Shown: positions 45,877 to 53,942, counted from the first letter of the stretch. The stretch: DNA of 64,000 bases from Georgfuchsia sp049276455 (GCA_049276455.1 JBASWL010000076.1:12409-76408); one strand, 5' to 3'. Notes: a model not told the origin generated them from the letters alone. Made by a program: numbers and translations.

Positions 45877-46074
45877 CTAATCCTTGTCGCCTTTTGCCGC
45901 GTCCTGAATGTCCTCACCGGCCTTTTCAATGTGTTCTCCGGCATTATCCATGGCCTGGTCGACCTGCTTCCCTGCGCGCTCCAGTGGTCCTTCCTGCTTT
46001 TGGCAGGCGGATAACACTGTAACCAGCAGTATCGCCGCAAATCCTGCTGCAACGCTCTTGCCAAATTTAGTCAT
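45877..46074 (-). CDS. Small lipoprotein, 65 residues, entericidin-like
   Basis: The 65 residues from MTKFGKSVAAGFAAILLVTV have a lipobox (TVLSAC) at residues 19-24. The mature part, QKQEGPLERAGKQVDQAMDN and AGEHIEKAGEDIQDAAKGDK, is an amphipathic A-G-x-x-I-x-x-A repeat. It resembles entericidin and related envelope-stress lipoproteins but is longer. CAGGAG precedes the start. No clear regulon site was found upstream; a poor match lies at 46195. Confidence 0.75.
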   Translation of the reverse strand: MTKFGKSVAAGFAAILLVTVLSACQKQEGPLERAGKQVDQAMDNAGEHIEKAGEDIQDAAKGDKD

Positions 46075-46200
46075 TTGAATCTCCTGAAAACTTGATTTGA
46101 TCCACAACAAAAGTTAAAAGCATTCACCACAAGTACTCAGAAGAAACCCCGAGCTTTCCAGGCTTTTTACCGTGTCGATGTGGTGAACTTTTCTACAGTG

Positions 46201-46764
46201 CTAGCGAACGATGCGGGAAATCTTGGTGCCTTCGATGCTGAGGCTGCCCATCAATCCCTGCTGGTCGAAAACGAAAGCGTAGGAATCGTCTTTCAATGTC
46301 GTCGAAGTCAGATTCTTGGCAACACCTTCGTTGACCACAACTACAGTCGGGCCAATGCCGATTTCCCAGCCTTTCGTTTTCTCGAGGTATTTCACGGCCT
46401 TGTCGTTCATGAGAAACACGGCGTAGCCAAATGACTCGGCGCCAGCCTGCAAGCCCCAGGATGCCGAAACCGAATTGTAGTAATCGACAACCTTTGAGCC
46501 TTTCAGCAAGACACCTTCACCGTAGCTGCCGCCGAAGACCAGACCGGCCTTGATGATCTTGGGAAATACCAACACAGCCTTGGCATGCTTGGCTATGACT
46601 TCAGCGGTAGGGTTGCCCTTGTAAAGGGTTTGCAACGCCTGGTCGGCATCCTTGTTCAGGTCTTCCGCCGTGGCGGCAATGGCGCTAGCGCTAATGGCCC
46701 CCAGCGAGAGTGTGGCAGCGGCCATCATGATGAAGCTGTGCAAACTGCGTCGTATATTGATCAT
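46201..46764 (-). CDS. SYLF-domain (YSC84-like) exported protein
   Basis: This 187-residue exported protein has a signal peptide ending ISASAIAA near residue 31 and a SYLF domain (NPTAEVIAKHAKAVLVFPKI, GGSYGEGVLLKG, LMNDKAVKYLEK). SYLF proteins bind lipids in eukaryotes; bacterial exported forms are of unknown function but are often stress-linked. CRP-type site 12 lies 146 bases upstream. Confidence 0.9.
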   Translation of the reverse strand: MINIRRSLHSFIMMAAATLSLGAISASAIAATAEDLNKDADQALQTLYKGNPTAEVIAKHAKAVLVFPKIIKAGLVFGGSYGEGVLLKGSKVVDYYNSVSASWGLQAGAESFGYAVFLMNDKAVKYLEKTKGWEIGIGPTVVVVNEGVAKNLTSTTLKDDSYAFVFDQQGLMGSLSIEGTKISRIVR

Positions 46765-46882
46765 TTTCTTGTCCTTTAAGTGATTATGGATTGATGCTCA
46801 TTGCTACAGACATCGTCGAACTGGAGTGAGGTTAAGAATCAGGATCCAGAAAACATCGCTGTCTGGAGCATCCCGAATTTTC

Positions 46883-46925
46883 ATGGTGCTCTGATAAAAC
46901 GTGCTTCTCTGTGCGCTACCGCACA
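46883..46925 (-). promoter_or_regulatory. Regulon site 12 and -10, SYLF gene
   Basis: TGTGCGCTACCGCACA at 46910-46925 has perfect arms; hexamer CACCAT at 46888-46883 after 21 bases. Predicted leader about 112 bases. Confidence 0.72.
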
Positions 46926-46947
46926 GTGCAGCCCGTGCCAGGAAAAA

Positions 46948-47859
46948 CTATCGTGGGGCGATGTGACCGTTGTCCTCCGACAAGACGATCTCAACACGGC
47001 GATTCATCTGACGGTTGGAAGCGGTGTCGTTAGCAGCAATTGGATACGCTTCGCCATAGCCGTGCGTGGCAATGCGCTTCAGCGATATGCCCATCGAGTC
47101 GAGCGCAGTGCTGACCGCTTCCGCACGGCGGGTGGATAGTTCCATATTGTGTGCAGAGCTGCCCGTGCTGTCGGTGTAGCCTTCGATCAGCACCGTGCGC
47201 AGCGGGTATTGGCGCATGAATTCGCCCAACTTCTGCACATTACGCAGGCCATTCGGTTTTAACTGGGATTGGTCGACGTTAAACAATACATCGCTCAACG
47301 TCACCATCATGCCGCGCCCGGTTTGCTTGGCAGACATTTCAATAAGCATGTCTTCCAGCTGATGTGAATACGCTACCGCGTCCACTGCCAGCATCTGTGC
47401 ATCTACCGTTTCCGCTTGAGCATCCAATGTGTTCGCTTGAGCATCGGCCGCCTTGTTTTGCGCGATAGTGGCATCGTTCCTGGCTCTATCGGCTTCAGCG
47501 GTCCGTTGTTCCAGGCGGATCTGGTTGCGCTCAATATCAGCGTTGGCGACAGTTAGCTCCGCCGATTTGCGCTTGGCGACTTCCTGCGTGGTGGCGATTT
47601 TCTGCTTGGCGATATAAGACAGTTGACTGACATTTTCATCGTCATCGCTCGCAATAAAGGCTGCATTGGCGAGGTCCAGGGCAATGCCGGCATCTTTCAA
47701 TTCCGGTGCAGCCAGTTGCACGACAGCCGGAGTATTTTGAGCCGTCGCATAGTCGTTACGCGCTTCATCGAGCGACGCATTGTTGTGTGGCATGGAATTG
47801 CAAGCTGCCAGGATGGATGCAGCTAAAATCATGAGAGGAAAATAACGTTTTTTTTGCAT
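46948..47859 (-). CDS. OmpA-family lipoprotein with DUF4398-type helical part
   Basis: This 303-residue lipoprotein has a lipobox (SILAAC) near residue 20. A long helical, alanine-rich part (residues 30-170) starts with the DUF4398 pattern (LDEARNDYATAQN). The C-terminal OmpA domain contains MMVTLSDVLFNVDQSQLKP, EGYTDSTGS and STRRAEAVSTAL. It would bind peptidoglycan. It is second in an operon after the DUF4398 gene (68-base gap), under site 13. Confidence 0.9.
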   Translation of the reverse strand: MQKKRYFPLMILAASILAACNSMPHNNASLDEARNDYATAQNTPAVVQLAAPELKDAGIALDLANAAFIASDDDENVSQLSYIAKQKIATTQEVAKRKSAELTVANADIERNQIRLEQRTAEADRARNDATIAQNKAADAQANTLDAQAETVDAQMLAVDAVAYSHQLEDMLIEMSAKQTGRGMMVTLSDVLFNVDQSQLKPNGLRNVQKLGEFMRQYPLRTVLIEGYTDSTGSSAHNMELSTRRAEAVSTALDSMGISLKRIATHGYGEAYPIAANDTASNRQMNRRVEIVLSEDNGHIAPR

Positions 47860-47927
47860 GATGAATTCCTAATGAATGGATTTTGGAGGCAGGCCTGTTG
47901 GCCTTGGCCAATTGGTCTTGCTACTGG

Positions 47928-48311
47928 CTACTGAGTGGCGCTGCGATCGAGTTCTTCGCGCATAACACGTACGTCTTCCTGTACCGCATCGGCAGCGGCG
48001 GTAGCCTTGGCCGAGCCAGCCATGCTTTGCGCAAGTTCCGCATCTGCCTGTGCCTGTGTTGCCAGATCTCGCGCCAATTCGTAATTCTTGGCTGCCATCG
48101 CATTGTTTGCGGCAGCAAGTTTGTCTTGCGCCGATTTCAATTCCAGTGGTGCGTATTGCGCCGCACCTGCATCGGCAGCATTCGCGACCGCTTCCTTGGT
48201 AACGGCGACATCGGCGGTAGCAGGTGTTTTCATGCTTGTGCAACCTGCCAACGCCACAAAGCCAATGCCGCAAACAGTGCGCATGAGCAACCCCAAAGTA
48301 ATTTTTTCCAT
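47928..48311 (-). CDS. DUF4398 lipoprotein
   Basis: This 127-residue lipoprotein has a lipobox (VALAGC) near residue 23 and an alanine-rich helical domain (LELKSAQDKLAAANNAMAAK, YELARDLATQAQADAELAQS), the DUF4398 pattern also found at the N-terminus of the following OmpA-like gene. The start MEKITLG follows GGGG. The role is unknown. Confidence 0.86.
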   Translation of the reverse strand: MEKITLGLLMRTVCGIGFVALAGCTSMKTPATADVAVTKEAVANAADAGAAQYAPLELKSAQDKLAAANNAMAAKNYELARDLATQAQADAELAQSMAGSAKATAAADAVQEDVRVMREELDRSATQ

Positions 48312-48394
48312 TGCTATCCCCGTTTGAATCATTCCAAATAATCTATCCGCCGATATCAAGCCGGACAGGCTTAAGCTGCTTGCAACATGGCGTA

Positions 48395-48437
48395 TGTATA
48401 GGCGCAACTATTGAACAGTTCGGTTCGCCATCGAACA
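48395..48437 (-). promoter_or_regulatory. Regulon site 13 and -10, DUF4398-OmpA operon
   Basis: GGTTCGCCATCGAACA at 48422-48437 is the most diverged site, with TTCG/CGAA core arms; hexamer TATACA at 48400-48395 after 21 bases. Leader about 77 bases. Confidence 0.62.
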
Positions 48438-48477
48438 TAAGGATTATTTTGTTTGTCTTTCTCCTGCCATCGCCTTA

Positions 48478-48520
48478 TGTGCGCCAGCGAACAGACGTTT
48501 GTGTGAGACGGGCAGATTGT
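48478..48520 (+). promoter_or_regulatory. Regulon site 14 and -10, BON gene 1
   Basis: TGTGCGCCAGCGAACA at 48478-48493; hexamer GATTGT at 48515-48520 after 21 bases. Predicted +1 at about 48527, 28 bases before the ATG. Sites 13 and 14 lie 56 bases apart centre to centre and face away from each other. Confidence 0.75.
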
Positions 48521-48554
48521 CCACAATTCCACTTCCCTAAAGAAAGCACAGATC

Positions 48555-48884
48555 ATGAAAACCACCCTCGCAACAAGCTGTTTCGTCATCGCTACTCTGC
48601 TGTCCCCCCTTGCAGCCCATGCCGAAGGTGGGGATTCGGATCGCTCGCACCCCATCACGTTCGTCAAGGACTCGATCATCACCACCAAGGTCAAGGCCAT
48701 GCTGGCCGACGAAAAAATGAAAACACTGCTGCACATTAACGTCGATACCGACGCCAACGGCGCGGTGGTATTGAGCGGAATTGCCAGAACCCAGGAAGAC
48801 GCGGACAAGGCAGTTTCAATTGCGCGCAACATCGACGGGGTCACATCGGTTACGAGTAATATCCAGATCAAGAAGGACGACTAG
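48555..48884 (+). CDS. BON-domain exported protein 1
   Basis: This 109-residue periplasmic protein has a signal peptide (LLSPLAAHA, cleavage near residue 23) and a single BON domain (DSIITTKVKAMLADEKMKTL to VTSVTSNIQI), with the GAVVLSGIART beta turn. BON domains bind phospholipid and stabilise envelopes, as in OsmY and DolP. One domain, not two as in OsmY. Confidence 0.9.
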   Translation: MKTTLATSCFVIATLLSPLAAHAEGGDSDRSHPITFVKDSIITTKVKAMLADEKMKTLLHINVDTDANGAVVLSGIARTQEDADKAVSIARNIDGVTSVTSNIQIKKDD

Positions 48885-49038
48885 GATTCTGTTTCTGGGC
48901 AAGACTGTGCAAACGGGGCCCGGTCATGTTTACGCGGGCCAGCCACGATTCCAACAGGATCAGGCCGGCCCTGTGTTTTTCGAGACAGTCCTTGCATCGA
49001 GTCTTCAAACCGGAATCACTGACAACAGGAGAATCAAC

Positions 49039-49512
49039 ATGAAACGATTTCTTATCACAGCGGCGCTTGCCGCTGCCACATTCACCGCCCCGGCACTTGC
49101 CGCCGACGTTGGCGTCTCGATCAGCGTCGGCCAGCCCGGCTTCTATGGCCGACTCGACATCGGCGACTATGGCTATTCGCAACCGCAGGTGATCTATCGT
49201 CAGCCGGTCGTGGTGCAGAGGGTAGAAGTAGACCGTCCGCCGGTCTATCTGCGTGTACCCCGCAGCCATAGAAAGAATTGGAAAAAGCATTGCCGCCAGT
49301 ACAACGCCTGCGGCGAGCGGGTGCTGTTTGTGCAGAACAACTGGTACAACCGCGACTACGCGCCGCACTATCGCGACTACCACGAACGTCATCGTGGTGG
49401 CGGCAACGACAGGGGCGGTGACCGCAATGACAATGGCCGCGGCGATCACGGAAACCAGGGCAACAATCATCAAGGCAATGGCCATGACAAGGGCCATAAA
49501 GGCAAGCATTAA
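49039..49512 (+). CDS. Exported basic, glycine/asparagine-rich protein
   Basis: This 157-residue exported protein has a signal peptide ending APALA near residue 21. A tyrosine/valine-rich centre (GYSQPQVIYRQPVVVQRVEV) leads to a C-terminal part made of short G-N-D-H-R repeats (GGGNDRGGDRNDNGRGDHGN). AGGAG precedes the ATG. It is 154 bases after BON gene 1 and on the same strand. Similar proteins occur next to BON genes in this group; function unknown. Confidence 0.72.
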   Translation: MKRFLITAALAAATFTAPALAADVGVSISVGQPGFYGRLDIGDYGYSQPQVIYRQPVVVQRVEVDRPPVYLRVPRSHRKNWKKHCRQYNACGERVLFVQNNWYNRDYAPHYRDYHERHRGGGNDRGGDRNDNGRGDHGNQGNNHQGNGHDKGHKGKH

Positions 49513-49518
49513 GGAAGC

Positions 49519-49648
49519 GCTGATTAAGTTCAGTTTCGTCATTGCGAGCGCAGCGAAGCAATCCAGCAATCCATTTGTGCTTTAAATTAGCGCCTCCTTA
49601 TGGATTGCCACGTCGCTGCGCTCCTCGCAATGACGGACTTGTTCAGTG
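49519..49648. repeat. MITE-like repeat copy E
   Basis: It begins GCTGATTAAGTT and ends ACTTGTTCAGTG; inside, GTCATTGCGAGCGCAGCGAAG and GCTCCTCGCAATGACGG are near-inverted copies of each other. It lies between the convergent basic-protein and DUF5329 genes. Confidence 0.75.
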
Positions 49649-49754
49649 TTTCCTTAAGCCAATTCGCGGGTAACGGATACTGGCGCACCTGCCCGCGCCT
49701 TTGCACAACCGAACGCGGGTCTGTCACTCACCAGGGTGAGCGGCCCGCGTTCTT

Positions 49755-50126
49755 CTATTCGTAGGTGCGAAGTCGCGCCAGTTCGCCGTTCAGCCATAGG
49801 CCGCTTGGCATCGTTACGCCGTCGCCGCACTTGACGGTGTAGTCGCGACCGCTGAAGCTGCTTTTGGATGCGGCCCGCTCAATGAAATCTTCGGCGGTAT
49901 TGATCTGGTTTCTTGCCGCCAGGTAGCGGTACTTGTCGCGCAAGTGCGCCTGCGCCTGGCTCGAGTCATACCAACTGCCGTTGCGATTGAAGGCGCAGCC
50001 CGATCCCTCGACATACCCCAGCAGGAAATTGACTTCGACTTGCGCGGCGATGGGGGTCTCCGCCAGCACGGGAGAACTCTGGAGCAGTCCGAATATCATC
50101 AGCGAGGCGATTGCACGTGGGATCAT
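49755..50126 (-). CDS. DUF5329 exported protein
   Basis: This 123-residue exported protein has a signal peptide (LLQSSPVLAE) near residue 22. The body has the DUF5329 pattern: FLLGYVEGSGCAFNRNGSWY, ahead of AQAHLRDKYRY and IERAASKSS. Two cysteines could form a disulfide. The start overlaps the phospholipase D gene by four bases (ATGA). Function unknown. Confidence 0.84.
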   Translation of the reverse strand: MIPRAIASLMIFGLLQSSPVLAETPIAAQVEVNFLLGYVEGSGCAFNRNGSWYDSSQAQAHLRDKYRYLAARNQINTAEDFIERAASKSSFSGRDYTVKCGDGVTMPSGLWLNGELARLRTYE

Positions 50127-51721
50127 AATTCGTCATCCAGTGGAAGCAGCGCCAGTAAATGAACCTGTATCCGCTGCCAGGCGCTGCGTGCCGGCTCGGT
50201 GTCGTACTCGACGGCTTTGCCGTCTTCCTGCGTGCGCCAGACCAGCGCGGACGAGCTGCCCGCTTCGTTCGGACGCAAGGCCAAGGTGTAGGCGTTGACC
50301 GGCTGCGCCATCGCGTCGAAACGCGCGGCGATCTGCTGCGCCAGCTCCGGGCTGTCGATGATCAGGCCAATCTCGGTGTTGAGATGCATTGACCGCTGGT
50401 CGAAATTCATCGAACCGATGAACAGTCTTTGGCGGTCGAATACGAACAGCTTCGCATGCAGCGAATAGTTGCCGAAGCGCGACATCGCCCTGGTTTGTCC
50501 GCTGCCCCGGGTGTTGCCCAACAGCGAGCGGATCTCGTACAGCTCGACGCCACTTTCCAGCAGCGGAACCCGGTAATGCATGTAGCCTGACTGCGCCAGC
50601 AATACCGTCGCCGACTCGAGAGAACTGGTGAGGATACGGACGCGAACATTGCGTTGACGCAAATCCTTGAACAAGCGCATGCCTTCGTCACCCGGGATGA
50701 AGTATGGCGTCACCATCAGCAGTTCGGACTGAACCGCGCCGGCGGCGGCGGCGACAGACCGATGCATCAGGCGGCCCACCATATCGCCGTTTTCGACTTT
50801 CTTCTTGTCGGGGCTGTCGGCGATCAGATGCGCGTGCGCCCAGATCAGGGGCAGTCGGCCAGAGATCATGCCGTTGAACGGCTCGCCGGCGTCAATCGTT
50901 TTCGCATAATCGACCCCGCCCACTTCCGCTTTGCGGCTTTCTTCGTGCAAGTCTTCGCGATGCTCGGTCAGGGCGGCATGCGTTGTTCCGCTCCTGGACA
51001 AGGCCTCGGCCGGAATCGAAAGTCCGTTGTTCCAGAATTCGTCGAAGGTCCATGAGAGCTGCTGCGCGACCGGACCGGCGCCAAACACATCATCGTCGGC
51101 AAACTGCGAGTCGGGGTCGAGCTGAAAGTATTGATCGCCGACATTGCGGCCGCCGATAAGCACCACGGCATTGTCCACGACCAGCAATTTGTTGTGCATC
51201 CGGTAGTCGAGCCGCGAGTGGTCGAACATGAATTCGATGGCGCGGAGCAGCATGATGTGACCGCGGTAAGCGAAGGGATTGAAGATGCGAATCTCGATTT
51301 TGGGATGCGCTTCCAGCGCCGCTATCTGCTCGTCGCCGCTTGTCGTTTCTCCGTCATCGACCAGTACGCGCACGCGCACGCCGCGATCGGCCGCGCGCAG
51401 CACGGCGCCGGTCAGCAGCCGGCCGGTATCGTCGCCGCGGAAAATGAAATATTGCAGGTCGAGTGTCCGTTCCGCGGCATTGATCATTTGCATTCGGGTC
51501 AGGAAGCCTTCGGCCCCTACCGGAATGATGCGGAACCCCGATTTGTCTTCGTGATCCGCTACCTGCTGCTTGAAAGTCTTGCCGAGCCGGGTCAGCTTCT
51601 GGTAGTCGTAGGCGCTCGACGTCGTTTTCGGGAAGTCCGATCCCGGCGGCAGCGAAGCACAGCCGCTGACGGCTGTAATAAGCATTACAGCAAGCAACTG
51701 ATACAGTCGGTCGGGCTTCAT
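50123..51721 (-). CDS. Phospholipase D-family lipoprotein, cardiolipin synthase C-like
   Basis: This 532-residue lipoprotein has a lipobox (TAVSGC) near residue 20 and two HKD catalytic motifs: HNKLLVVDNAVVLIGGRN near residue 175 and HAKLFVFDRQRLFIGSMNFD near 420. This is the ClsC/YmdC layout, which makes cardiolipin from phosphatidylethanolamine and phosphatidylglycerol in E. coli. A related phospholipase activity is possible. The start MKPDRLYQ is chosen at the signal peptide. Confidence 0.88.
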   Translation of the reverse strand: MKPDRLYQLLAVMLITAVSGCASLPPGSDFPKTTSSAYDYQKLTRLGKTFKQQVADHEDKSGFRIIPVGAEGFLTRMQMINAAERTLDLQYFIFRGDDTGRLLTGAVLRAADRGVRVRVLVDDGETTSGDEQIAALEAHPKIEIRIFNPFAYRGHIMLLRAIEFMFDHSRLDYRMHNKLLVVDNAVVLIGGRNVGDQYFQLDPDSQFADDDVFGAGPVAQQLSWTFDEFWNNGLSIPAEALSRSGTTHAALTEHREDLHEESRKAEVGGVDYAKTIDAGEPFNGMISGRLPLIWAHAHLIADSPDKKKVENGDMVGRLMHRSVAAAAGAVQSELLMVTPYFIPGDEGMRLFKDLRQRNVRVRILTSSLESATVLLAQSGYMHYRVPLLESGVELYEIRSLLGNTRGSGQTRAMSRFGNYSLHAKLFVFDRQRLFIGSMNFDQRSMHLNTEIGLIIDSPELAQQIAARFDAMAQPVNAYTLALRPNEAGSSSALVWRTQEDGKAVEYDTEPARSAWQRIQVHLLALLPLDDEL

Positions 51722-51823
51722 CTTGCGGCCTGCGGAGAGGGCATCGATTACACCTTGATGTTGCCGGCTGTCAGGGGACACAGCGGCCATGTCACGAACC
51801 GCAAACACCAAGTCCGTACACGG

Positions 51824-51866
51824 AACGTACAGCATATCGTCCGCAAGGTATGTGCGCTGGCGAACG
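51824..51866 (-). promoter_or_regulatory. Regulon site 15 and -10, phospholipase D operon
   Basis: TGTGCGCTGGCGAACG at 51851-51866; hexamer TACGTT at 51829-51824 after 21 bases. Leader about 96 bases. The site lies right beside the terminator of the upstream ompA-like gene. Confidence 0.72.
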
Positions 51867-51867
51867 G

Positions 51868-51895
51868 AAAAGGCCAGCCTCCCGGCTGGCCTTTT
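51868..51895 (-). terminator. Terminator after ompA-like gene 3
   Basis: GGCCAGCC (51872-51879) and GGCTGGCC (51884-51891) form an eight-pair GC-rich stem with loop TCCC, flanked by A and T runs on either side. It sits 20 bases past the OmpA-like stop. Confidence 0.88.
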
Positions 51896-51912
51896 TTCGA
51901 GCTATGTGCTGC

Positions 51913-52974
51913 CTAGTTGATGCGACGCTTTATCGTGATCTGCTCGACCTCGACGCGACGGTTGGGTTCGAGACACTCGATGAGCGCCGACCTTTTCTTC
52001 TGATGGCATTCCACCACCGGATTCGCTTCGCCCTTGCCTTCGGCGGTCATGCGACTCGTTGCGACACCCTTGTCGGCCAGGTACGCCTTGACGGCCTCGG
52101 CTCGGCGCAGGGAAAGCTTGTCGTTGTATTTTTTCGAGCCAAGCCGGTCGGTGTAGCCGGTGATCACCACATCATCGATACTTTGGTCGTTGTTCAAGCC
52201 GGTGGCGATTTCGTCAAGCTTGGGTTGCGACTGGCCAAGTTCCGCGCTGTCGAAAGCGAACAGTTCGGTGGCTGACAAGGTGACGTGTTCGAAGCGTGGT
52301 GCCGGTGGTTCAGCCTTTACTACTATGGGAGCTGGGGGCGGCGGCGGGGTATAGACAGGTGTCGCAGCAGTCTGCGCTACAACAACTGGCGGCTTGTCGG
52401 CGAAGTAATACTTCAGGGAAAAAAGCAGCGAGACGTTGGTCAACTTTGTGCCATCTTTCTCCCTGCCGTTCATGCGGATCACTTCTTCTCCGAGACTCCA
52501 GTGGTCGGCAAACTTCCATTCCGCACCCAAGCCCAGGCGGAGGCCCTTTGCGCTGTATCCGTCTGCATCGTTCGTACCCTTGACTCGACCATAGCCGAAC
52601 TTGACATAAGGCATAAGATTGTTGCCCATCACGTAACCGAGCTTGCTGTCTATGCCATACGCCTTGTCGCCGAAATCGACAGAGGTCCCCATGCTATCGT
52701 ATCGACTCTTGCTTTTGGTCTGGTCGTAGAAAGCATCGAGACCGAACCGCAGGCCATCATTATTGTTATTGATATCCCAGTTATAACCAGCTTCCACTCC
52801 GCCGGCAAGGGCGTGTTCATTACCAGTAGAGACGTCCCCGGAAGCTCTATCGCTACCGACTCCGATGCCGGCACCAATGTACGGCCCGGCGAAATCACTG
52901 GCTAGAGAGGGAATGGCGTAAGCGCTACAGCCGAGCATTGAAATTGCAATAAAGATTTTGCTGAATTTTTTCAC
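51913..52974 (-). CDS. OmpA-family outer membrane protein 3
   Basis: The 353 residues comprise a signal peptide ending SLAS near residue 26, an eight-stranded barrel (GPYIGAGIGVGSDRASGDVS to LKYYFA, about 28-195), a proline linker (YTPPPPPAPIVVKAE) and an OmpA domain (HVTLSATELFAFDSAELGQS, GYTDRLGS, LSLRRAEAVKAYL). It is paralogous to the 21239 gene. The GTGAA-rich start region carries a good AAAGGAAAC. It is under site 16. Confidence 0.92.
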   Translation of the reverse strand: MKKFSKIFIAISMLGCSAYAIPSLASDFAGPYIGAGIGVGSDRASGDVSTGNEHALAGGVEAGYNWDINNNNDGLRFGLDAFYDQTKSKSRYDSMGTSVDFGDKAYGIDSKLGYVMGNNLMPYVKFGYGRVKGTNDADGYSAKGLRLGLGAEWKFADHWSLGEEVIRMNGREKDGTKLTNVSLLFSLKYYFADKPPVVVAQTAATPVYTPPPPPAPIVVKAEPPAPRFEHVTLSATELFAFDSAELGQSQPKLDEIATGLNNDQSIDDVVITGYTDRLGSKKYNDKLSLRRAEAVKAYLADKGVATSRMTAEGKGEANPVVECHQKKRSALIECLEPNRRVEVEQITIKRRIN

Positions 52975-53036
52975 AATGTTTCCTTTCTTTTAGGATTATG
53001 CATTCAGGCCGATGCAGCTTCATGCCGCACGTCATA

Positions 53037-53066
53037 CCTTTCAGCAGAGTGCCTTTCAGCAGAGTG
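53037..53066. repeat. Perfect tandem 15-base duplication in the ompA 3 leader
   Basis: CCTTTCAGCAGAGTG occurs twice (53037-53051 and 53052-53066). On the transcript it reads CACTCTGCTGAAAGG twice, each copy ending in a GAAAGG that could mimic a Shine-Dalgarno. Predicted +1 is near 53064, so both copies are transcribed. Confidence 0.75.
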
Positions 53067-53070
53067 CCTA

Positions 53071-53113
53071 GCGTTAACTATATGCCTTTGTCGCCTCTGT
53101 GCGTTAGCGCACA
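53071..53113 (-). promoter_or_regulatory. Regulon site 16 and -10, ompA-like gene 3
   Basis: TGTGCGTTAGCGCACA at 53098-53113 has perfect arms; hexamer TAACGC at 53076-53071 after 21 bases is one of the weaker -10 matches. Confidence 0.65.
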
Positions 53114-53242
53114 GAGTAGAGAACTGCGATGAGAAGTGTTGGGAAAACGAGACAGAAAAGCCCGATTTTCCCCACTGACAGGGAAAGTTGGGGCAACCAA
53201 CCTGATTACCAATTTGCACAACTTGACGCACACAACTCTTTG

Positions 53243-53285
53243 AGTGCGCTGGCGCACAGAGAAAATACGCGGTTTGGAGGATGTT
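53243..53285 (+). promoter_or_regulatory. Regulon site 17 and -10, BON gene 2
   Basis: AGTGCGCTGGCGCACA at 53243-53258; hexamer GATGTT at 53280-53285 after 21 bases. Predicted +1 near 53292 is 31 bases before the ATG at 53323, and lies after an alternative ATG at 53281, which supports the later start. Confidence 0.72.
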
Positions 53286-53322
53286 CGCAAAATGCCAAGT
53301 TTCTTGGCCAAAAATCGCTCAG

Positions 53323-53904
53323 ATGAAAACTCGCTTCGGATGGTTTGTCTTATGTACAGCGCTGGCATGCGTTGCGCCGGTTCTTGTCGCCATTGGCGGG
53401 GCGCCAGATATGGCGCTGGATAAATCACGGGGCGACACCGTGGCAAGAGTGAGGATTGAAGACAGGGTGATAACAGCGATGGTGGAATCTGCCCTGCTTG
53501 CGGATCCGGAGGTAAGGAGTCTGGTAATCACGGTCAAAACACGCAAGGGGAAAGTCAAGTTGAACGGGTACGTCGATGACCTGTCACAGATCGATCGCAT
53601 GTTTAGCGTCACCCGTGGAGTGCCAGGGGTCAAGGGGATCAAAATCACCATCAAGCCGTCCGTCGCGGTCAGGCTGGCAAGCCGAAAAATCAGGCACAGA
53701 AGTGCGAAGCGCAAGACCAAAACCATGGCGCATGCCGTTGCGAGCGCAAAGCGTGTTGACACTGCTGTCGTGATACGCAATGACATTGTCCAGCACCATG
53801 GCCGCATCGCCGCGGAAAGCCGGATTGATAATGCCGTGGAGCTGCCATTGGCTTTAGCGGTGCACGAAATTTCACCAGTGCAACGAGCCTCGGAGAACAA
53901 ATAA
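53323..53904 (+). CDS. BON-domain exported protein 2
   Basis: This 193-residue exported protein has a hydrophobic N-terminus (WFVLCTALACVAPVLVAIGG) and a BON domain (about 45-112; EDRVITAMVESALLADPEVR, KVKLNGYVDDLSQIDRMFSV). The tail is basic, RHRSAKRKTKTMAHAVASAK, with an unfamiliar end. No good Shine-Dalgarno is seen; an inverted repeat CCAAG/CTTGG sits in the short leader. A role in phospholipid or envelope stability is the family inference. Confidence 0.82.
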   Translation: MKTRFGWFVLCTALACVAPVLVAIGGAPDMALDKSRGDTVARVRIEDRVITAMVESALLADPEVRSLVITVKTRKGKVKLNGYVDDLSQIDRMFSVTRGVPGVKGIKITIKPSVAVRLASRKIRHRSAKRKTKTMAHAVASAKRVDTAVVIRNDIVQHHGRIAAESRIDNAVELPLALAVHEISPVQRASENK

Positions 53905-53942
53905 GCGATCAGGAGGTGCTGGCGCTGTAATTGGTTGGCTCG

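Noticed and set aside
46195..46210. ACAGTGCTAGCGAACG as a site for the 45877 lipoprotein gene
   Set aside because: The left arm does not match and the hexamer at 21 bases is ACGGTA. It also overlaps the stop of the SYLF gene.
49710..49755. Long hairpin after the DUF5329 gene as a terminator
   Set aside because: The outer arms GAACGCGGG/CCCGCGTTC do pair, but no T-run follows on the minus strand. It may stabilise the 3' end; not strong enough to list.
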